A DNA stretch of 64,000 bases from Deltaproteobacteria bacterium (GCA_016190375.1 JACPQR010000117.1:25394-89393); one strand, 5' to 3'. Numbered from the stretch's first letter, positions 15,699 through 24,581 are shown. Notes: a model not told the origin generated them from the letters alone. Program-made: numbers and translations.

Positions 15699-18600
15699 TC
15701 ACTGCCCGATCGAGGCGGCCCGGTTGACGATTCGTGGCGTGAGGAAGATGAGGAGCTCGCTTCGCCGGTCGGTGTCGGTGCGGTTCTTGAAGAACCAGCC
15801 GAGGACCGGGATGTCGGAGAAGAACGGCACCTGGCTGAACTGCTGGCCGGAGTTGCGGGTGTAGATGCCGCCGATGACCGCCGTGTGCTGGTCCTCGATG
15901 AGCAGCTCCGTCTCTGCCTCGCGCTTGAGGATCGTCGGGTCACCTCGAGCGCCCGTGTTGTTGAAGTCCGGCTCGTCGCGGGTGATGTGCACCTTCATGA
16001 GGACGCTGCCGTCCGCGGTGACGTGCGGCCGAACCTTCAGCCGGAGCTTGGCCTCCTGGAAGGCCGTCTGAACGCCCTGGGCGGAGACCTGCGAGTAGGG
16101 GATCAACGTGCCCTGCTCGATGTGAGCCTCGCGGTTGTCGAGCGTCAGCACCCTCGGCGAGCTGATGATCCGAAGGGTGCCCGTCTCCTCCATCGCCGAC
16201 AAACGAACGTTGAGGTTGATGTTGTTCGTCAGGCTCCCGAACGTCATGCCGAGCGCGCCGCCCGTGCCCCGCCCGACGGCGGCCGGAAGGTTGACCGCGA
16301 AGTTCGGGTTGGCCACGGAGACGGCCACCGGCGAGAGCCCTGCGGTCTCGGTGTTGATGTCGGTCGCGCCGCCGGCCACGCCGATCGACGACGGGAACGA
16401 GAGGCCGGTCGGGTTGCCGGTGCCGGTGCCCGCGGCGAAGTCGCCGCCCCACTGGATGCCCAGCTCGCGCAGGTACGTGCTCGTGGCCTCCACGATCCTG
16501 GCCTCGATCAGCACCTGGGGCGTCTGCGTATCGAGGTTGCGGACGAGCTCCTCGATCTGGTTCAAGCTGTCGGCGACGTCGCGCGCGATGAGCACGTTCG
16601 TCCGCTCGTCTACCGAGAGCGAACCGCGCGACGACAACAGCTCGTTGGCGCGCGGCTGGAGCTCCGACGCCGTCGCGTAGCTGATCGGGATGAGCCGTGT
16701 CTCGAGGGGCTCGAGCTCGACCTGCTGCTTGCGGCGCGCGATCGCCATCTCGCGCTCCTTCTCGAGCCGCTCGAGGGGCGCCACGCGGATGAGGTTGCCC
16801 GTCCGCACCATCCCGAGCCCCTTCGACTGCAGGATCACCTCGAGCGCCTGGTCCCAGGGGACGTTGCGCATCCGGATCGTGACCGTCCCCGTCACGTCGT
16901 CGCTCGTGATGATGTTCACGTGCCCGACGTCCGAGATGAGCCGGAGGATGTTGTGGATGTCGGCGTCCTTGAAGTCGAGGTCGATCCGGCGGCCGCGGAA
17001 GGCGCCGCGCCTGACCCGGTCCTCCCTGAGCTGCATCGGGATCGACGCGAGGAAGCCTCCGGTCTGCTCCTCGGGGAACTCGTACGCGAAGGTGCTCTCC
17101 CGCGCGATGGTCCTCGAGTGCGTGCCGCTGGCTCGCGATCGCGGCGGCTCCTGTACGGGACGGGCGGGCGACGCGTCGGCGGCCCGAGGCGCGGCGGGCT
17201 GGCTCTCGAGCGGGTCGAAGGACCAGACGAGCCTCGTGCCCTCTCGGCGCACGGCGCTGTCGGTGCGGCCGTTGAGCTCCGCCTCGATCGCGATCTCCCC
17301 GCGACCGCCTTCGAGCCGGTAGGAGCTGATCGTGCCGATCGCGCCTCCGAACGCCTCCACGTCCAGCGTCCGCTCGAGGAGCGCGGGCAGCGATGCGCCT
17401 CGCAGGACCAGGACGTGCGAATCGGCGCCGCGGCGGACGTCGAACTGGACCTCGCCGCCCACGTCGACGACCACCTCTTGCCGGTCGCCGCGTCCCTCGA
17501 ACCTGACGTCCCGAATGGCCGCGAGGGCCGCGGGAGCGGCAGAACGAGCCTCGCTCGCCGCTGGCGTCGGGCTCGGTGACCGCTCGGGCGAGCGGCGTGC
17601 GAGCGCCGCCTCGGCCTGCGCTCGACCCTCCTCTGCCGCCCGCGCACGTTCCTCCGCCTGGCGGGCCCTCTCTGCGGCCCGGGCGAGGAGCGCCGCGTTC
17701 TGTCTCGCCTCGCTCTCGACGCGCGCCCCTGCGTCCTGAGCGCCGCGGACCGCTCGCTCGCGCTCCCTGAGCGCCTCCTCGGACGCGCGGGCCCTGGAGC
17801 GCATGTCCGCGAGCTCGGCCGCCAGCCGCCGGCTCGACTCCTGGAGGCGCCCGAGCTCCGCTCTCGCTTCGGCCGACCCGTTCGAGCCGGACCTGGCCGC
17901 CGCGACGTCCCGCTGCTCGCGCGCGAGGGCGCGCTGCAAGGCCTGGATCTCGCCGAGCAGCGTCTGTCGCTCGCTGCGTGCCTGTTCGGCCGCCTCGCGA
18001 GCCCGACGCAGCTCCTCTTGGCTGCGCACCGCCTCCTCGCGACCACGGCGCGTCCGCTCCTCCGCCTCTCGGACCGCCTGGGCGAGGCGCTCGGCCGCCG
18101 ACGTGGCCGCCGAGTCGCGTTCGGCCTCGGCGCGTGCGCGCCGCGCGGCCTCCTCGTTCGCCCTGCGCTCCGCCGCGAGCCGCGCCCTCTCCGACTCGGC
18201 CGCCGTCCTGTCGAGCAGGTTCGCGCGGAGGGCGGCCTCACCCTGAGCCTGTGTCGCCTCCGCCACGCGCCGCGCCAGCGCATCGCGGGCCGCCTGGGCC
18301 GCGCGCGCCTCGGCGGCGAGCCTGCCGTGCTCGGCCTGGGCGCTCGCCGCTCTGGCGGCGAGCCGGTCGCGCTCCTGCCCGGCGGCGCGCGCAGCCCGCT
18401 CGGCGGCAGCGCGAGCTTCCGACTGCCGCCGCGCCTCGGCCTGCGCGGAACGCACCTCTTCTTCCATCGCAGCGCGATCGGCGGCGCCCGAACCGGCCCT
18501 GCTCCGGGCCTGCGCCGCACGCGCCTGGCTCTCGGCCTGCACGCGAAGGGCGGCTTCGCTCCTGGCGATCGCGGCCTGTCGATCCCGTTCGGCCCCAGCG

Positions 18601-19685
18601 GCTCTTGCGTCCGCGGCCAGCCGGTCGCGCTCGACCTGAGCCGCTCTTGCCTCGGCGAGCAGCCGGTCGCGCTCCACCTGCGCGGCGCGTGCTTCCGCGC
18701 CGAGGCGCTCCTGCTCCTGGCGGGCTCGCCTCGCATCAGCGGCCAGCCTGTCACGCTCCCGTGCGGTCTCGAGGGCCCGCGCCTCCGCGGTCGCCCTGGA
18801 GCGCGCCTCGCGCTCCGCGACCTGGGCGAGCCGCCGGCTCTCCGCCTGCGCGGCGCCGAGCTGGCGCGCGATCTCCCTCTGGGATCGATTGTCCGAAGCC
18901 GCGCCGGCAGCGGCGCGCTGCTCGGCCATGCGAGCCGCCCTCGCCTCTGCCTGCGCCTGCGCGCGCAGGGCCGCCTCGCTCCTCGCGATCGCGGTCTGCC
19001 TGTCGCGCTCCGCGTGAGCCGCGCGCGTCTCGGCGGCCTGGCGGTCCCTCTCGGCCTCTGCCGCTCTTGCCTCGCCCACCAGCCGTTCCCGCTCGCGCTG
19101 CGCGGCCTGCTCCGCCCGGCCTTGCGCGGCCCGCGCTTGCTCGGCCTCCCCGGCCAGCCGGCGCTGCTCGGCCTCCGCGCGCGAGCGCAGATCGGCCTCG
19201 ACGCGCGCACGCTCCTCGGCCTGCCGGCGCGCCTGCGTGGCCTCCTCCACCGCGGCACCATTCCCCGGACGCGCGCTTCCCGTGACGGTGATCACGACGT
19301 CGTTGCCGACCGCGCGCACCCGATAGCCCGCATCACCCCTGAGGTTGATGAGGAAGCGAGCGACCTGGCTGGACTCGTCCCGGAACTCGGTCGCGCCGAC
19401 GCCCGCGATCGCTGCCGTGTCCGCCTCGGTGATCTCCGGAACTCCGGCGAGCCGCCCGCCGCTGACGTCCACGACGAGACGCGACGGCGCCGCCATCCGG
19501 AACGCGGTGAACGTGGGCCGAGCCGACCCCGACAGGGTGATCGTGGTGACGGCCCCGGCCTCCTGGACTCGAACAGCCCGGATTGTGTTCCGCACCGGGT
19601 CGGCCAGCACGCCGCCGGGAAGAAGCAGGGTCAGGCCGGTCAGCACCTCGCCCACGCACCCGCGTGCCCACGCATGAAGGCGCAT
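15699..19685 (-). CDS. pilQ: type IV pilus secretin PilQ with giant coiled-coil insertion
   Basis: Outer-membrane secretin through which the type IV pilus is extruded. 1,328 residues, far above the usual 700-900. Order: signal peptide (to about residue 28, GGVLA), first AMIN domain (about 33-135), an Ala/Arg/Glu-rich heptad coiled coil (about 140-715), second AMIN domain (about 723-830), secretin N-domains (DLDFKDADIHNILRLIS at about 898; VTIRMRNVPWDQALEVIL), and the secretin core (RIISSPRVLTLDNREAHIEQG at about 1,167; TELLIEDQHTAVIGGIY; PFFSDIPVLGWFFKN; LLIFLTPRIV). The ATG at 19685 lacks a good ribosome site. A strong AAGGAGAGGAG instead precedes an out-of-frame ATG at 19702, so the exact start is uncertain. 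Confidence 0.92.
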   Translation of the reverse strand: MRLHAWARGCVGEVLTGLTLLLPGGVLADPVRNTIRAVRVQEAGAVTTITLSGSARPTFTAFRMAAPSRLVVDVSGGRLAGVPEITEADTAAIAGVGATEFRDESSQVARFLINLRGDAGYRVRAVGNDVVITVTGSARPGNGAAVEEATQARRQAEERARVEADLRSRAEAEQRRLAGEAEQARAAQGRAEQAAQRERERLVGEARAAEAERDRQAAETRAAHAERDRQTAIARSEAALRAQAQAEARAARMAEQRAAAGAASDNRSQREIARQLGAAQAESRRLAQVAEREARSRATAEARALETARERDRLAADARRARQEQERLGAEARAAQVERDRLLAEARAAQVERDRLAADARAAGAERDRQAAIARSEAALRVQAESQARAAQARSRAGSGAADRAAMEEEVRSAQAEARRQSEARAAAERAARAAGQERDRLAARAASAQAEHGRLAAEARAAQAARDALARRVAEATQAQGEAALRANLLDRTAAESERARLAAERRANEEAARRARAEAERDSAATSAAERLAQAVREAEERTRRGREEAVRSQEELRRAREAAEQARSERQTLLGEIQALQRALAREQRDVAAARSGSNGSAEARAELGRLQESSRRLAAELADMRSRARASEEALRERERAVRGAQDAGARVESEARQNAALLARAAERARQAEERARAAEEGRAQAEAALARRSPERSPSPTPAASEARSAAPAALAAIRDVRFEGRGDRQEVVVDVGGEVQFDVRRGADSHVLVLRGASLPALLERTLDVEAFGGAIGTISSYRLEGGRGEIAIEAELNGRTDSAVRREGTRLVWSFDPLESQPAAPRAADASPARPVQEPPRSRASGTHSRTIARESTFAYEFPEEQTGGFLASIPMQLREDRVRRGAFRGRRIDLDFKDADIHNILRLISDVGHVNIITSDDVTGTVTIRMRNVPWDQALEVILQSKGLGMVRTGNLIRVAPLERLEKEREMAIARRKQQVELEPLETRLIPISYATASELQPRANELLSSRGSLSVDERTNVLIARDVADSLNQIEELVRNLDTQTPQVLIEARIVEATSTYLRELGIQWGGDFAAGTGTGNPTGLSFPSSIGVAGGATDINTETAGLSPVAVSVANPNFAVNLPAAVGRGTGGALGMTFGSLTNNINLNVRLSAMEETGTLRIISSPRVLTLDNREAHIEQGTLIPYSQVSAQGVQTAFQEAKLRLKVRPHVTADGSVLMKVHITRDEPDFNNTGARGDPTILKREAETELLIEDQHTAVIGGIYTRNSGQQFSQVPFFSDIPVLGWFFKNRTDTDRRSELLIFLTPRIVNRAASIGQ

Positions 19686-19723
19686 TTCCGCGACGAGTCC
19701 ATCAGCCGGTCTCCTCTCCTTAC

Positions 19724-19745
19724 GTTTCCATACATATAAGGAAAC
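19724..19745. promoter_or_regulatory. AT-rich inverted repeat between pilP and pilQ
   Basis: GTTTCC (19724-19729) and GGAAAC (19740-19745) are perfect 6-base arms around the 10-base spacer ATACATATAA, inside the 115-base pilP-pilQ gap and just upstream of the strong ribosome site. The AT-rich centre stands out from the GC-rich surroundings. It could be an operator, a processing hairpin, or part of an internal pilQ promoter. The sequence alone does not decide. Confidence 0.35.
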
Positions 19746-19800
19746 CTCTTACCCAAAAGCGTACACACATCTCCCGGCATCAGCCAAGAAATCGGCGCTT

Positions 19801-20466
19801 CTACTGCGTCGTCGCGGGCGGGAGCGTGCTGGTAGGCGTCGCGGACTGCGACCCTTCGGGATGCAGCGGCAGTATCCGCGTCACCGGCGTCCCACCCGGA
19901 GACGTCGGATCCTCCCTGGCCAGCACCACGTCCTCGCTGCGGATCTTCGTCACCCGCCAGTTGATCTCGAACTCGGCGGAGCCGTCGGCTCCGCCGCGAA
20001 CGACCTCGCCGCGGCCCACGTAGTCACCTCGCCGGATCATCGTCCCGAGGCCCGTAGGGTCGACGACCATCGCCCTCGGCGTCCCCGAGCCGCTGACGAT
20101 CGCCATCAGCCGCAGGTCGTCGATCGAGTACTGCGCGAGGAGCACCGGAACCTGGATGTCGGGGTGGATGCGGCCCTCCTCCGCGAACATCTTGGCGTAC
20201 GAGCGGAACGGGTCGCGCCGCTGCCCCTCCACCTCGACGAAGTCGTTGCTCGTCAGCTCCCAGACCGGAAGCGCCGGCCGGCCCCCGTCGGCCTCGTCCG
20301 GGTTCGCGCCGGGCTCCGGCTCGGGCGTTGCCGGCACAGCCGCGGGCGCGGGCGCGCCCTCCGCCGCGGCAACGGGCTGCGTCTGCACGGGCGCGTCGTC
20401 GTCGCCGCAAGCCCCAAGGGCTGCGATCGCGAGCATCGTGAGCAAGGTCGTCGGGATCGTCCTCAC
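19801..20466 (-). CDS. pilP: type IV pilus assembly lipoprotein PilP
   Basis: Inner-membrane lipoprotein that links the PilMNO platform to the secretin PilQ. 221 residues from GTG 20466. The signal ends in lipobox ALGAC (Cys at residue 20). A flexible Ala/Pro/Glu linker follows, then the PilP beta domain: YSIDDLRLMAIVSGSGTPRAMVVDPTGLGTMIRRGDYVGR is the typical homology core, ending in the R-I-L-P-L-type tail. The start follows the pilO stop by 2 bases and has AGGAGGG upstream, within the pilO end. Confidence 0.92.
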   Translation of the reverse strand: MRTIPTTLLTMLAIAALGACGDDDAPVQTQPVAAAEGAPAPAAVPATPEPEPGANPDEADGGRPALPVWELTSNDFVEVEGQRRDPFRSYAKMFAEEGRIHPDIQVPVLLAQYSIDDLRLMAIVSGSGTPRAMVVDPTGLGTMIRRGDYVGRGEVVRGGADGSAEFEINWRVTKIRSEDVVLAREDPTSPGGTPVTRILPLHPEGSQSATPTSTLPPATTQ

Positions 20467-20468
20467 GG

Positions 20469-21101
20469 CTACCCTCCTGGTTGCGCGCCCGAGGCGCCGG
20501 GAGCCGCGCCGGCCGCGGCCGCCATCTCTTCCTCGGACAGAGCGCGGAACGTCGTGGCCAGGACCTTCGCCTTGAGCATCACGTCGTTGTCGACGACGGT
20601 GGGCTCGGCCAGCTCGATGTTCTCCATGTTGATGATCCGCTCGACCCGGCCGATGTTGAACAGGAACTTCGCGACCTGGAAGTATCGACCGCGCATCTCG
20701 AGCTTGACCGGCAGCCGTGCGTAGAAGCCCTCCTGCGGCTCCTCGGTCTCGGGCAGGGTCGACTGGATCTGCAGGCCGGTGAGCTGGGCGATGGAGTTGA
20801 GGTTGTCGAGGAACGCGTCCATGTCGGCCCTCATGGGGAGGATCTTCACCTGATCGTGGACCCGCGCCTTCGCGCGGTTGAGCTCCTCGATGTCGGCGCG
20901 GTAGGTCGATTGCTTGGTCGTCCACTCGTGCTCCTGCCGTTGCAGGTTCGAGGTCTGGGACCTGGCATCCTCCGCGTCCTTGGAGACGCCGCGGTAGATG
21001 ACCGCCCAGTAGCCGATCCCGATCAGCAGCATGAAGATCACGAGCGCGGCCGTCTTCTGGGTCGTGGTGGTCTTCGCGAGGGTCTGTCCGGGCTTGGCCA
21101 T
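20469..21101 (-). CDS. pilO: type IV pilus inner-membrane platform protein PilO
   Basis: Bitopic membrane protein that pairs with PilN in the periplasm to form the alignment subcomplex. 210 residues. A short cytoplasmic tail is followed by a membrane span (about residues 17-37, TAALVIFMLLIGIGYWAVIY), a coiled-coil stretch (SKDAEDARSQTSNLQRQ...), and a ferredoxin-like domain (DAFLDNLNSIAQLTGLQIQ; PVKLEMRGRYFQVAKFLFNIGRVERIINMENI) that is characteristic of PilO. Its ATG overlaps the pilN stop (ATGA, 21101), implying coupled translation. Confidence 0.93.
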   Translation of the reverse strand: MAKPGQTLAKTTTTQKTAALVIFMLLIGIGYWAVIYRGVSKDAEDARSQTSNLQRQEHEWTTKQSTYRADIEELNRAKARVHDQVKILPMRADMDAFLDNLNSIAQLTGLQIQSTLPETEEPQEGFYARLPVKLEMRGRYFQVAKFLFNIGRVERIINMENIELAEPTVVDNDVMLKAKVLATTFRALSEEEMAAAAGAAPGASGAQPGG

Positions 21102-21736
21102 CAGTGGTACCTCGCGGTGCAGTGAATCTCGAACTCGACGAGGTCCATGTGCAGCTCCGAGTTCTGGATCACCTGCGTCCGGATGAGCTGCTCGCTCTCG
21201 AAGTAGCTCGAGACGGCCAGGCGGCGGATCAGCTCGGCGACGTCGTCGTGTCCGCGAGCCTGGCCCTTGATCTTGACCGCTCGGTCCCCCTCGGTGACCT
21301 CCGTGAGCCACAGTCGCCGCGAATCCCACCGGAGGTTCGGCGCGGTGAGCGGGTTGTCGATGCGCATCTGGGCCAGCACGGTGGGATCCACGTTGGGTCC
21401 CTCGTTCGAGACGATCCGCGCGAGCTCCATGAGGGCGAAGACCGGCCCGGTCCGCGCGGCCTGGAGCTTCGTGATGATCTGGTCTCGCGCGTTGATCTGA
21501 TCGAGCTCCGCTCGGATGCGGTCGTGGTCGGAGATCTCGTCCTTGATACGGTCGATCCGCGCCGAGATCTCCTGGTTGCCGCGGACGATGTCGTCGACCT
21601 CGGAGGTGGCGCTCGCGTGCAGGATTCCAATCCCGACGAGCTCGACCGCGAGCGCGGCGATGGCCACGAAGATCAGGTTCCGGCCGGACGCTGCCGCCCG
21701 TTGCTTCTTGATCGGTAGCAGGTTGATGCGAATCAT
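21101..21736 (-). CDS. pilN: type IV pilus assembly protein PilN
   Basis: 211-residue bitopic protein. The N-terminal cytoplasmic peptide MIRINLLP is the conserved PilN hook that docks into PilM. It is followed by a membrane span (about 21-41, LIFVAIAALAVELVGIGIL), a coiled coil (DIVRGNQEISARIDRIKDEI) and a C-terminal periplasmic domain. The ATG overlaps the pilM stop by four bases (ATGA at 21736), and its own stop overlaps the pilO start in the same way. Confidence 0.94.
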   Translation of the reverse strand: MIRINLLPIKKQRAAASGRNLIFVAIAALAVELVGIGILHASATSEVDDIVRGNQEISARIDRIKDEISDHDRIRAELDQINARDQIITKLQAARTGPVFALMELARIVSNEGPNVDPTVLAQMRIDNPLTAPNLRWDSRRLWLTEVTEGDRAVKIKGQARGHDDVAELIRRLAVSSYFESEQLIRTQVIQNSELHMDLVEFEIHCTARYH

Positions 21737-22791
21737 CAGTTCTTGTCCCGGTCCCTTCTGAGCGACAGGCCCAGGGTCACGGTCGCCTGGGGCGCGATGT
21801 CGCGCATGAAGTTGGGGTCGAGCCGTTTCGTCTCGAGCTGCACCTTTCGGAACGGGTCGAGCGCCTCTACGGGCACGCGGGCCCTGCGCTCGATCGCGGT
21901 GCCGAGAGCGCCGATCTTCGCGGTCCCGCCGGCGAGATAGATCCGGGAGATCTCGCCCTCGGCGGACGTCGCGAGATAGAAGTCGATGGATCGCTGGATC
22001 TCGCCCGCGAGACCCTCCGCGACCCCCTGGATGATCTCGGAGACCTCCTTGGGGACCACCGATCGCTCGCCGCCGCCGCACTTGTAGGCCTCGGCCTCCT
22101 CCGGGCTGACTCCGAGCTGCTTGCGAATCTCGTCGGTGATCGCGTTGCCGCCGTTGGCGATGTCGCGGGTGAACGCGCTCACGCCTCCCGAGACGATGTT
22201 CAGGGTCGTCAGCGACGCGCCGACGTTGAGGAGCACGACGGTCTCGGTTGGAGACAATCCATAGCCGAACTCGAAGATGTTCTGGATGGCGAAGGCGTCG
22301 ATGTCCACGACCAGGGGCCTCAGCTTCGCCTCACGGGCGATCTGGGCGTAATCGTTGATCTCGTCCTTCTTCGCGGCGACGAGCAGGATGTCCATCTGTC
22401 CCTGCTCCGGCCTGCGGCGCAGGATCTCGTGGTCGATCTCGACGTCGTTGATGTCGAACGGGATGTGCTGCTCGGCCTCCCAGTGGATCTGCTCCTCGAG
22501 CTCATCGGCGGTCATGATCGGGACGGCGATCTTCTTGATGATGACCGAGTGCCCCGAGACGGAGAGCGCCACGTTCTTGTCGGCGATCTTCGCGTCGCGG
22601 AAGACCTTTGCCAGCGCCTCCACGACGGCGCTCGCGTTCATCACGTTCCCGTCGACGATGCTCTGCGGTGGGAGGTTCTCGAATCCGAAGCGCTCGAGCT
22701 TGAGCCACTTCTCGCCCTTGACCTTCGTCTCGCGAGCCTGCGCGACCTTGATCGAGCTCGAGCCGATGTCGACGCCAACCAGATTCGTCAT
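21736..22791 (-). CDS. pilM: type IV pilus assembly ATPase-fold protein PilM
   Basis: Cytoplasmic actin-like (ASKHA) protein that binds ATP and the PilN tail. 351 residues, normal for the family. Seen: phosphate-1 motif VDIGSSSIKVAQ (about 6-17), the HWEAEQHIPFDINDVEIDH segment typical of PilM, a second nucleotide motif VVLLNVGASLTTLNIV, and adenosine motif RIYLAGGTAKIGALGTAI. It is the first structural gene of the pil operon; an XRE-type regulator gene lies 65 bases upstream in the same direction. Confidence 0.95.
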   Translation of the reverse strand: MTNLVGVDIGSSSIKVAQARETKVKGEKWLKLERFGFENLPPQSIVDGNVMNASAVVEALAKVFRDAKIADKNVALSVSGHSVIIKKIAVPIMTADELEEQIHWEAEQHIPFDINDVEIDHEILRRRPEQGQMDILLVAAKKDEINDYAQIAREAKLRPLVVDIDAFAIQNIFEFGYGLSPTETVVLLNVGASLTTLNIVSGGVSAFTRDIANGGNAITDEIRKQLGVSPEEAEAYKCGGGERSVVPKEVSEIIQGVAEGLAGEIQRSIDFYLATSAEGEISRIYLAGGTAKIGALGTAIERRARVPVEALDPFRKVQLETKRLDPNFMRDIAPQATVTLGLSLRRDRDKN

Positions 22792-22856
22792 GATCCTCCA
22801 ACCGGCAAGGCAACCTCGAAGCCGGGCCCCAGGGCCCGATCTTAGCTCCGGAGCGC

Positions 22857-23204
22857 CTAGTCGTCCTCTCCGAAGACCTTCACGCGATCTTCGAGGCTGA
22901 GTCCCAGCGCCTCGAGGATCTTGCGCTTCGTGTCCATTCGGCAGCCGTATCCCTTCTCGATACGGTCGATCGTGAGGACGGAAAGGTTCGCGCGACGTGC
23001 CATCTCCGCCTTGCTCATCATCCGCTCCAGGCGAAGCTTCCGCACGTTCGTGGCCTTTCGCCGCTTGGGTCGAGGCTCGTGCCTCTTCTCCTCCGCGGGA
23101 GCAGCATGTCGCTCCTCCCGCGAGCGGTCCTGGACGAGCGACTCGTTCTCGTCATCGTGATCGACAAGGGCGGCGCCGACACCAACGTCTCTCTTCTTCT
23201 CCAT
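22857..23204 (-). CDS. XRE-family helix-turn-helix regulator
   Basis: 115 residues from ATG 23204 (a TTG four codons earlier is possible). A charged, Arg/Glu-rich, probably disordered N-terminal half is followed by an HTH_3-type domain: RKLRLERMMSKAEMARRANL and then LTIDRIEKGYGCRMDTKRKILEALGLS, the standard XRE helix order. It sits 65 bases upstream of pilM on the same strand and so may be co-transcribed with, and regulate, the pilus operon (inference). An 8-base inverted repeat at 23320-23344 in its upstream region is a plausible operator. Confidence 0.8.
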   Translation of the reverse strand: MEKKRDVGVGAALVDHDDENESLVQDRSREERHAAPAEEKRHEPRPKRRKATNVRKLRLERMMSKAEMARRANLSVLTIDRIEKGYGCRMDTKRKILEALGLSLEDRVKVFGEDD

Positions 23205-23782
23205 CGTGACCGCCAACCCTCAGCACAAGAGACAGTCGCTCGTAGTGCGCAACTCGGACCGACCAGGACCATGACAGAGCGACCGCGTAACGTCAAGATA
23301 ATTTCTATAATTTGCACGTAACTATGCCTAACTTACGCATAGTTCGCCACAAGCGGCTCGCTGGCCTGGCGTTCGTTCCGAGCTCGGGTTTACGGCCACC
23401 TCCTCCTGCTCGTGCGGCAATCGGTGTAGGAGGCCCATTCCGCCCACATCTCGCCGACTTCGGTCCACCTGGAGACCCAACGGTATCCGGGTGGATTCCC
23501 GACGATCCTCCCACTCCTCCTGCAAATCCGTCAAATTTCCGGCCAATACCGCGCCGCGAAAGCAATCCAGGCCCTCTGCAAAAAGGGGCGAGCGGGGGTC
23601 TATCACGACACCATGGCGCAAGCCACGAATTTCTGGAGATTTTCCCGCGCACGCCCTGGACGGGCTCGCCATGGTGGGTCTCCAGCGACCCACCATCGCC
23701 CGTGCCGCGCACGAAATCACTCGTCTCCCGGTGGCCGCCCAAATGGTACGGTCGTTGCCCAACGAGGCTCTCCGGAGGACGC
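23205..23782. other. 578-base divergent intergenic region
   Basis: The region lies between the XRE gene (minus) and the sigma-factor gene (plus). I see no credible gene; open frames through it lack homology or sensible composition. Positions 23290-23350 are much richer in A/T than their surroundings and contain TATAAT (23306-23311, plus strand) and, on the minus strand, TTGACG (23296-23291), so promoters in both directions are likely here. The remaining ~430 bases before the sigma gene contain no feature I can name. Confidence 0.5.
23320..23344. promoter_or_regulatory. 8-base inverted repeat, candidate operator
   Basis: AACTATGC (23320-23327) and GCATAGTT (23337-23344) form perfect arms with a 9-base spacer, about one and a half helical turns centre to centre. 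They sit in the AT-rich divergent promoter zone between the XRE regulator and the sigma factor. XRE dimers commonly bind such dyads, so autoregulation by the adjacent regulator is a reasonable inference, but nothing in the sequence proves it. Confidence 0.45.
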
Positions 23783-24463
23783 ATGAGCCGAGCACGCGAG
23801 ACCGCCCGAGCCGCAATCGACGCGACGGAGCCCCGCCCTGCCAGCGGCAGCCCGTCGAACGAAGATATCGCGCGGTACCTGCCGGTAGTTCACCAGGTCG
23901 TTCGCCGGCTCCTCAGGCGTCTCCCCTCGAACGTTCGCCGCGAGGATCTCGTCGCGGCCGGCCTCTACGGCCTCTACGACTCGATGCGCAAGAACGGCGG
24001 CGACACGGGCCCGAAGTTCGAGTGGTACGCCCGCATCCGGATCCGCGGCGCGATCCTCGACGAACTGAGGAGCCAGGACTGGCTGCCCCGTCGTGCTCGG
24101 TGGGTGGCCTCCGGCAAGATGGCCGGCTCCCGGGCCGCCAGCGGCTCTGGCCCCGCGCCGTCCGCCGTGGTCGGCTTCGACGATCTGTCCAGCAGCGAGC
24201 TCGCGACGCACCTCGCGGATCCAGACGCCGGCGACTCCGAGCTGCAGATGGAGAAGATGAGCGAGTGCCGGGCCCTCGTACAAGCCGTGGATCGGCTGCC
24301 GGAGCGAGAGCGCACCATCGTTCGCCTCCACTACTTCGAGGGAGTCCGCTTCAAGGACATCGGCCAGCTCCTCGGCGTCTCCGAGCCGCGGATCTCGCAG
24401 CTCCACAGCCGTGCGCTCGGCCGACTGCGGACGCAGCTCGGGGCGGCCGCGCTGGCGGCGTGA
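23783..24463 (+). CDS. FliA/WhiG-type alternative sigma factor
   Basis: 226-residue RNA polymerase sigma factor of the sigma-28 class. Region 2 occupies about residues 25-95 (YLPVVHQVVRRLLRRLPSNV, EDLVAAGLYGLYDSMRKN, FEWYARIRIRGAILDELRSQDW, LPRRAR), a near-textbook FliA/WhiG segment. Region 4 is about 165-222 (LPERERTIVRLHYFEGVRFK, DIGQLLGVSEPRISQLHSRA). The ATG at 23783 has GGAGG 5 bases upstream. No flagellar or chemotaxis genes are nearby and no anti-sigma factor is adjacent, so a motility role cannot be assumed; in non-flagellated Myxococcota such sigmas may serve development or envelope functions (inference). Confidence 0.9.
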   Translation: MSRARETARAAIDATEPRPASGSPSNEDIARYLPVVHQVVRRLLRRLPSNVRREDLVAAGLYGLYDSMRKNGGDTGPKFEWYARIRIRGAILDELRSQDWLPRRARWVASGKMAGSRAASGSGPAPSAVVGFDDLSSSELATHLADPDAGDSELQMEKMSECRALVQAVDRLPERERTIVRLHYFEGVRFKDIGQLLGVSEPRISQLHSRALGRLRTQLGAAALAA

Positions 24464-24581
24464 TCCGGGCTCGGGTGGCCTCGTGGCCGCTGGGCGGCCG
24501 CGGGACCCTCGAGCCCGCGTGACGCCGCGTGACGCCGCCGGCCGCGTGCGTTTGCGAGCTTGAACGATTATGCTGTCGACC

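Noticed and set aside
23312..23782. Possible 157-residue N-terminal extension of the sigma factor
   Set aside because: Pro/Arg-rich, no homology to region 1, and a strong GGAGG-ATG start at 23783 fits the FliA family length.
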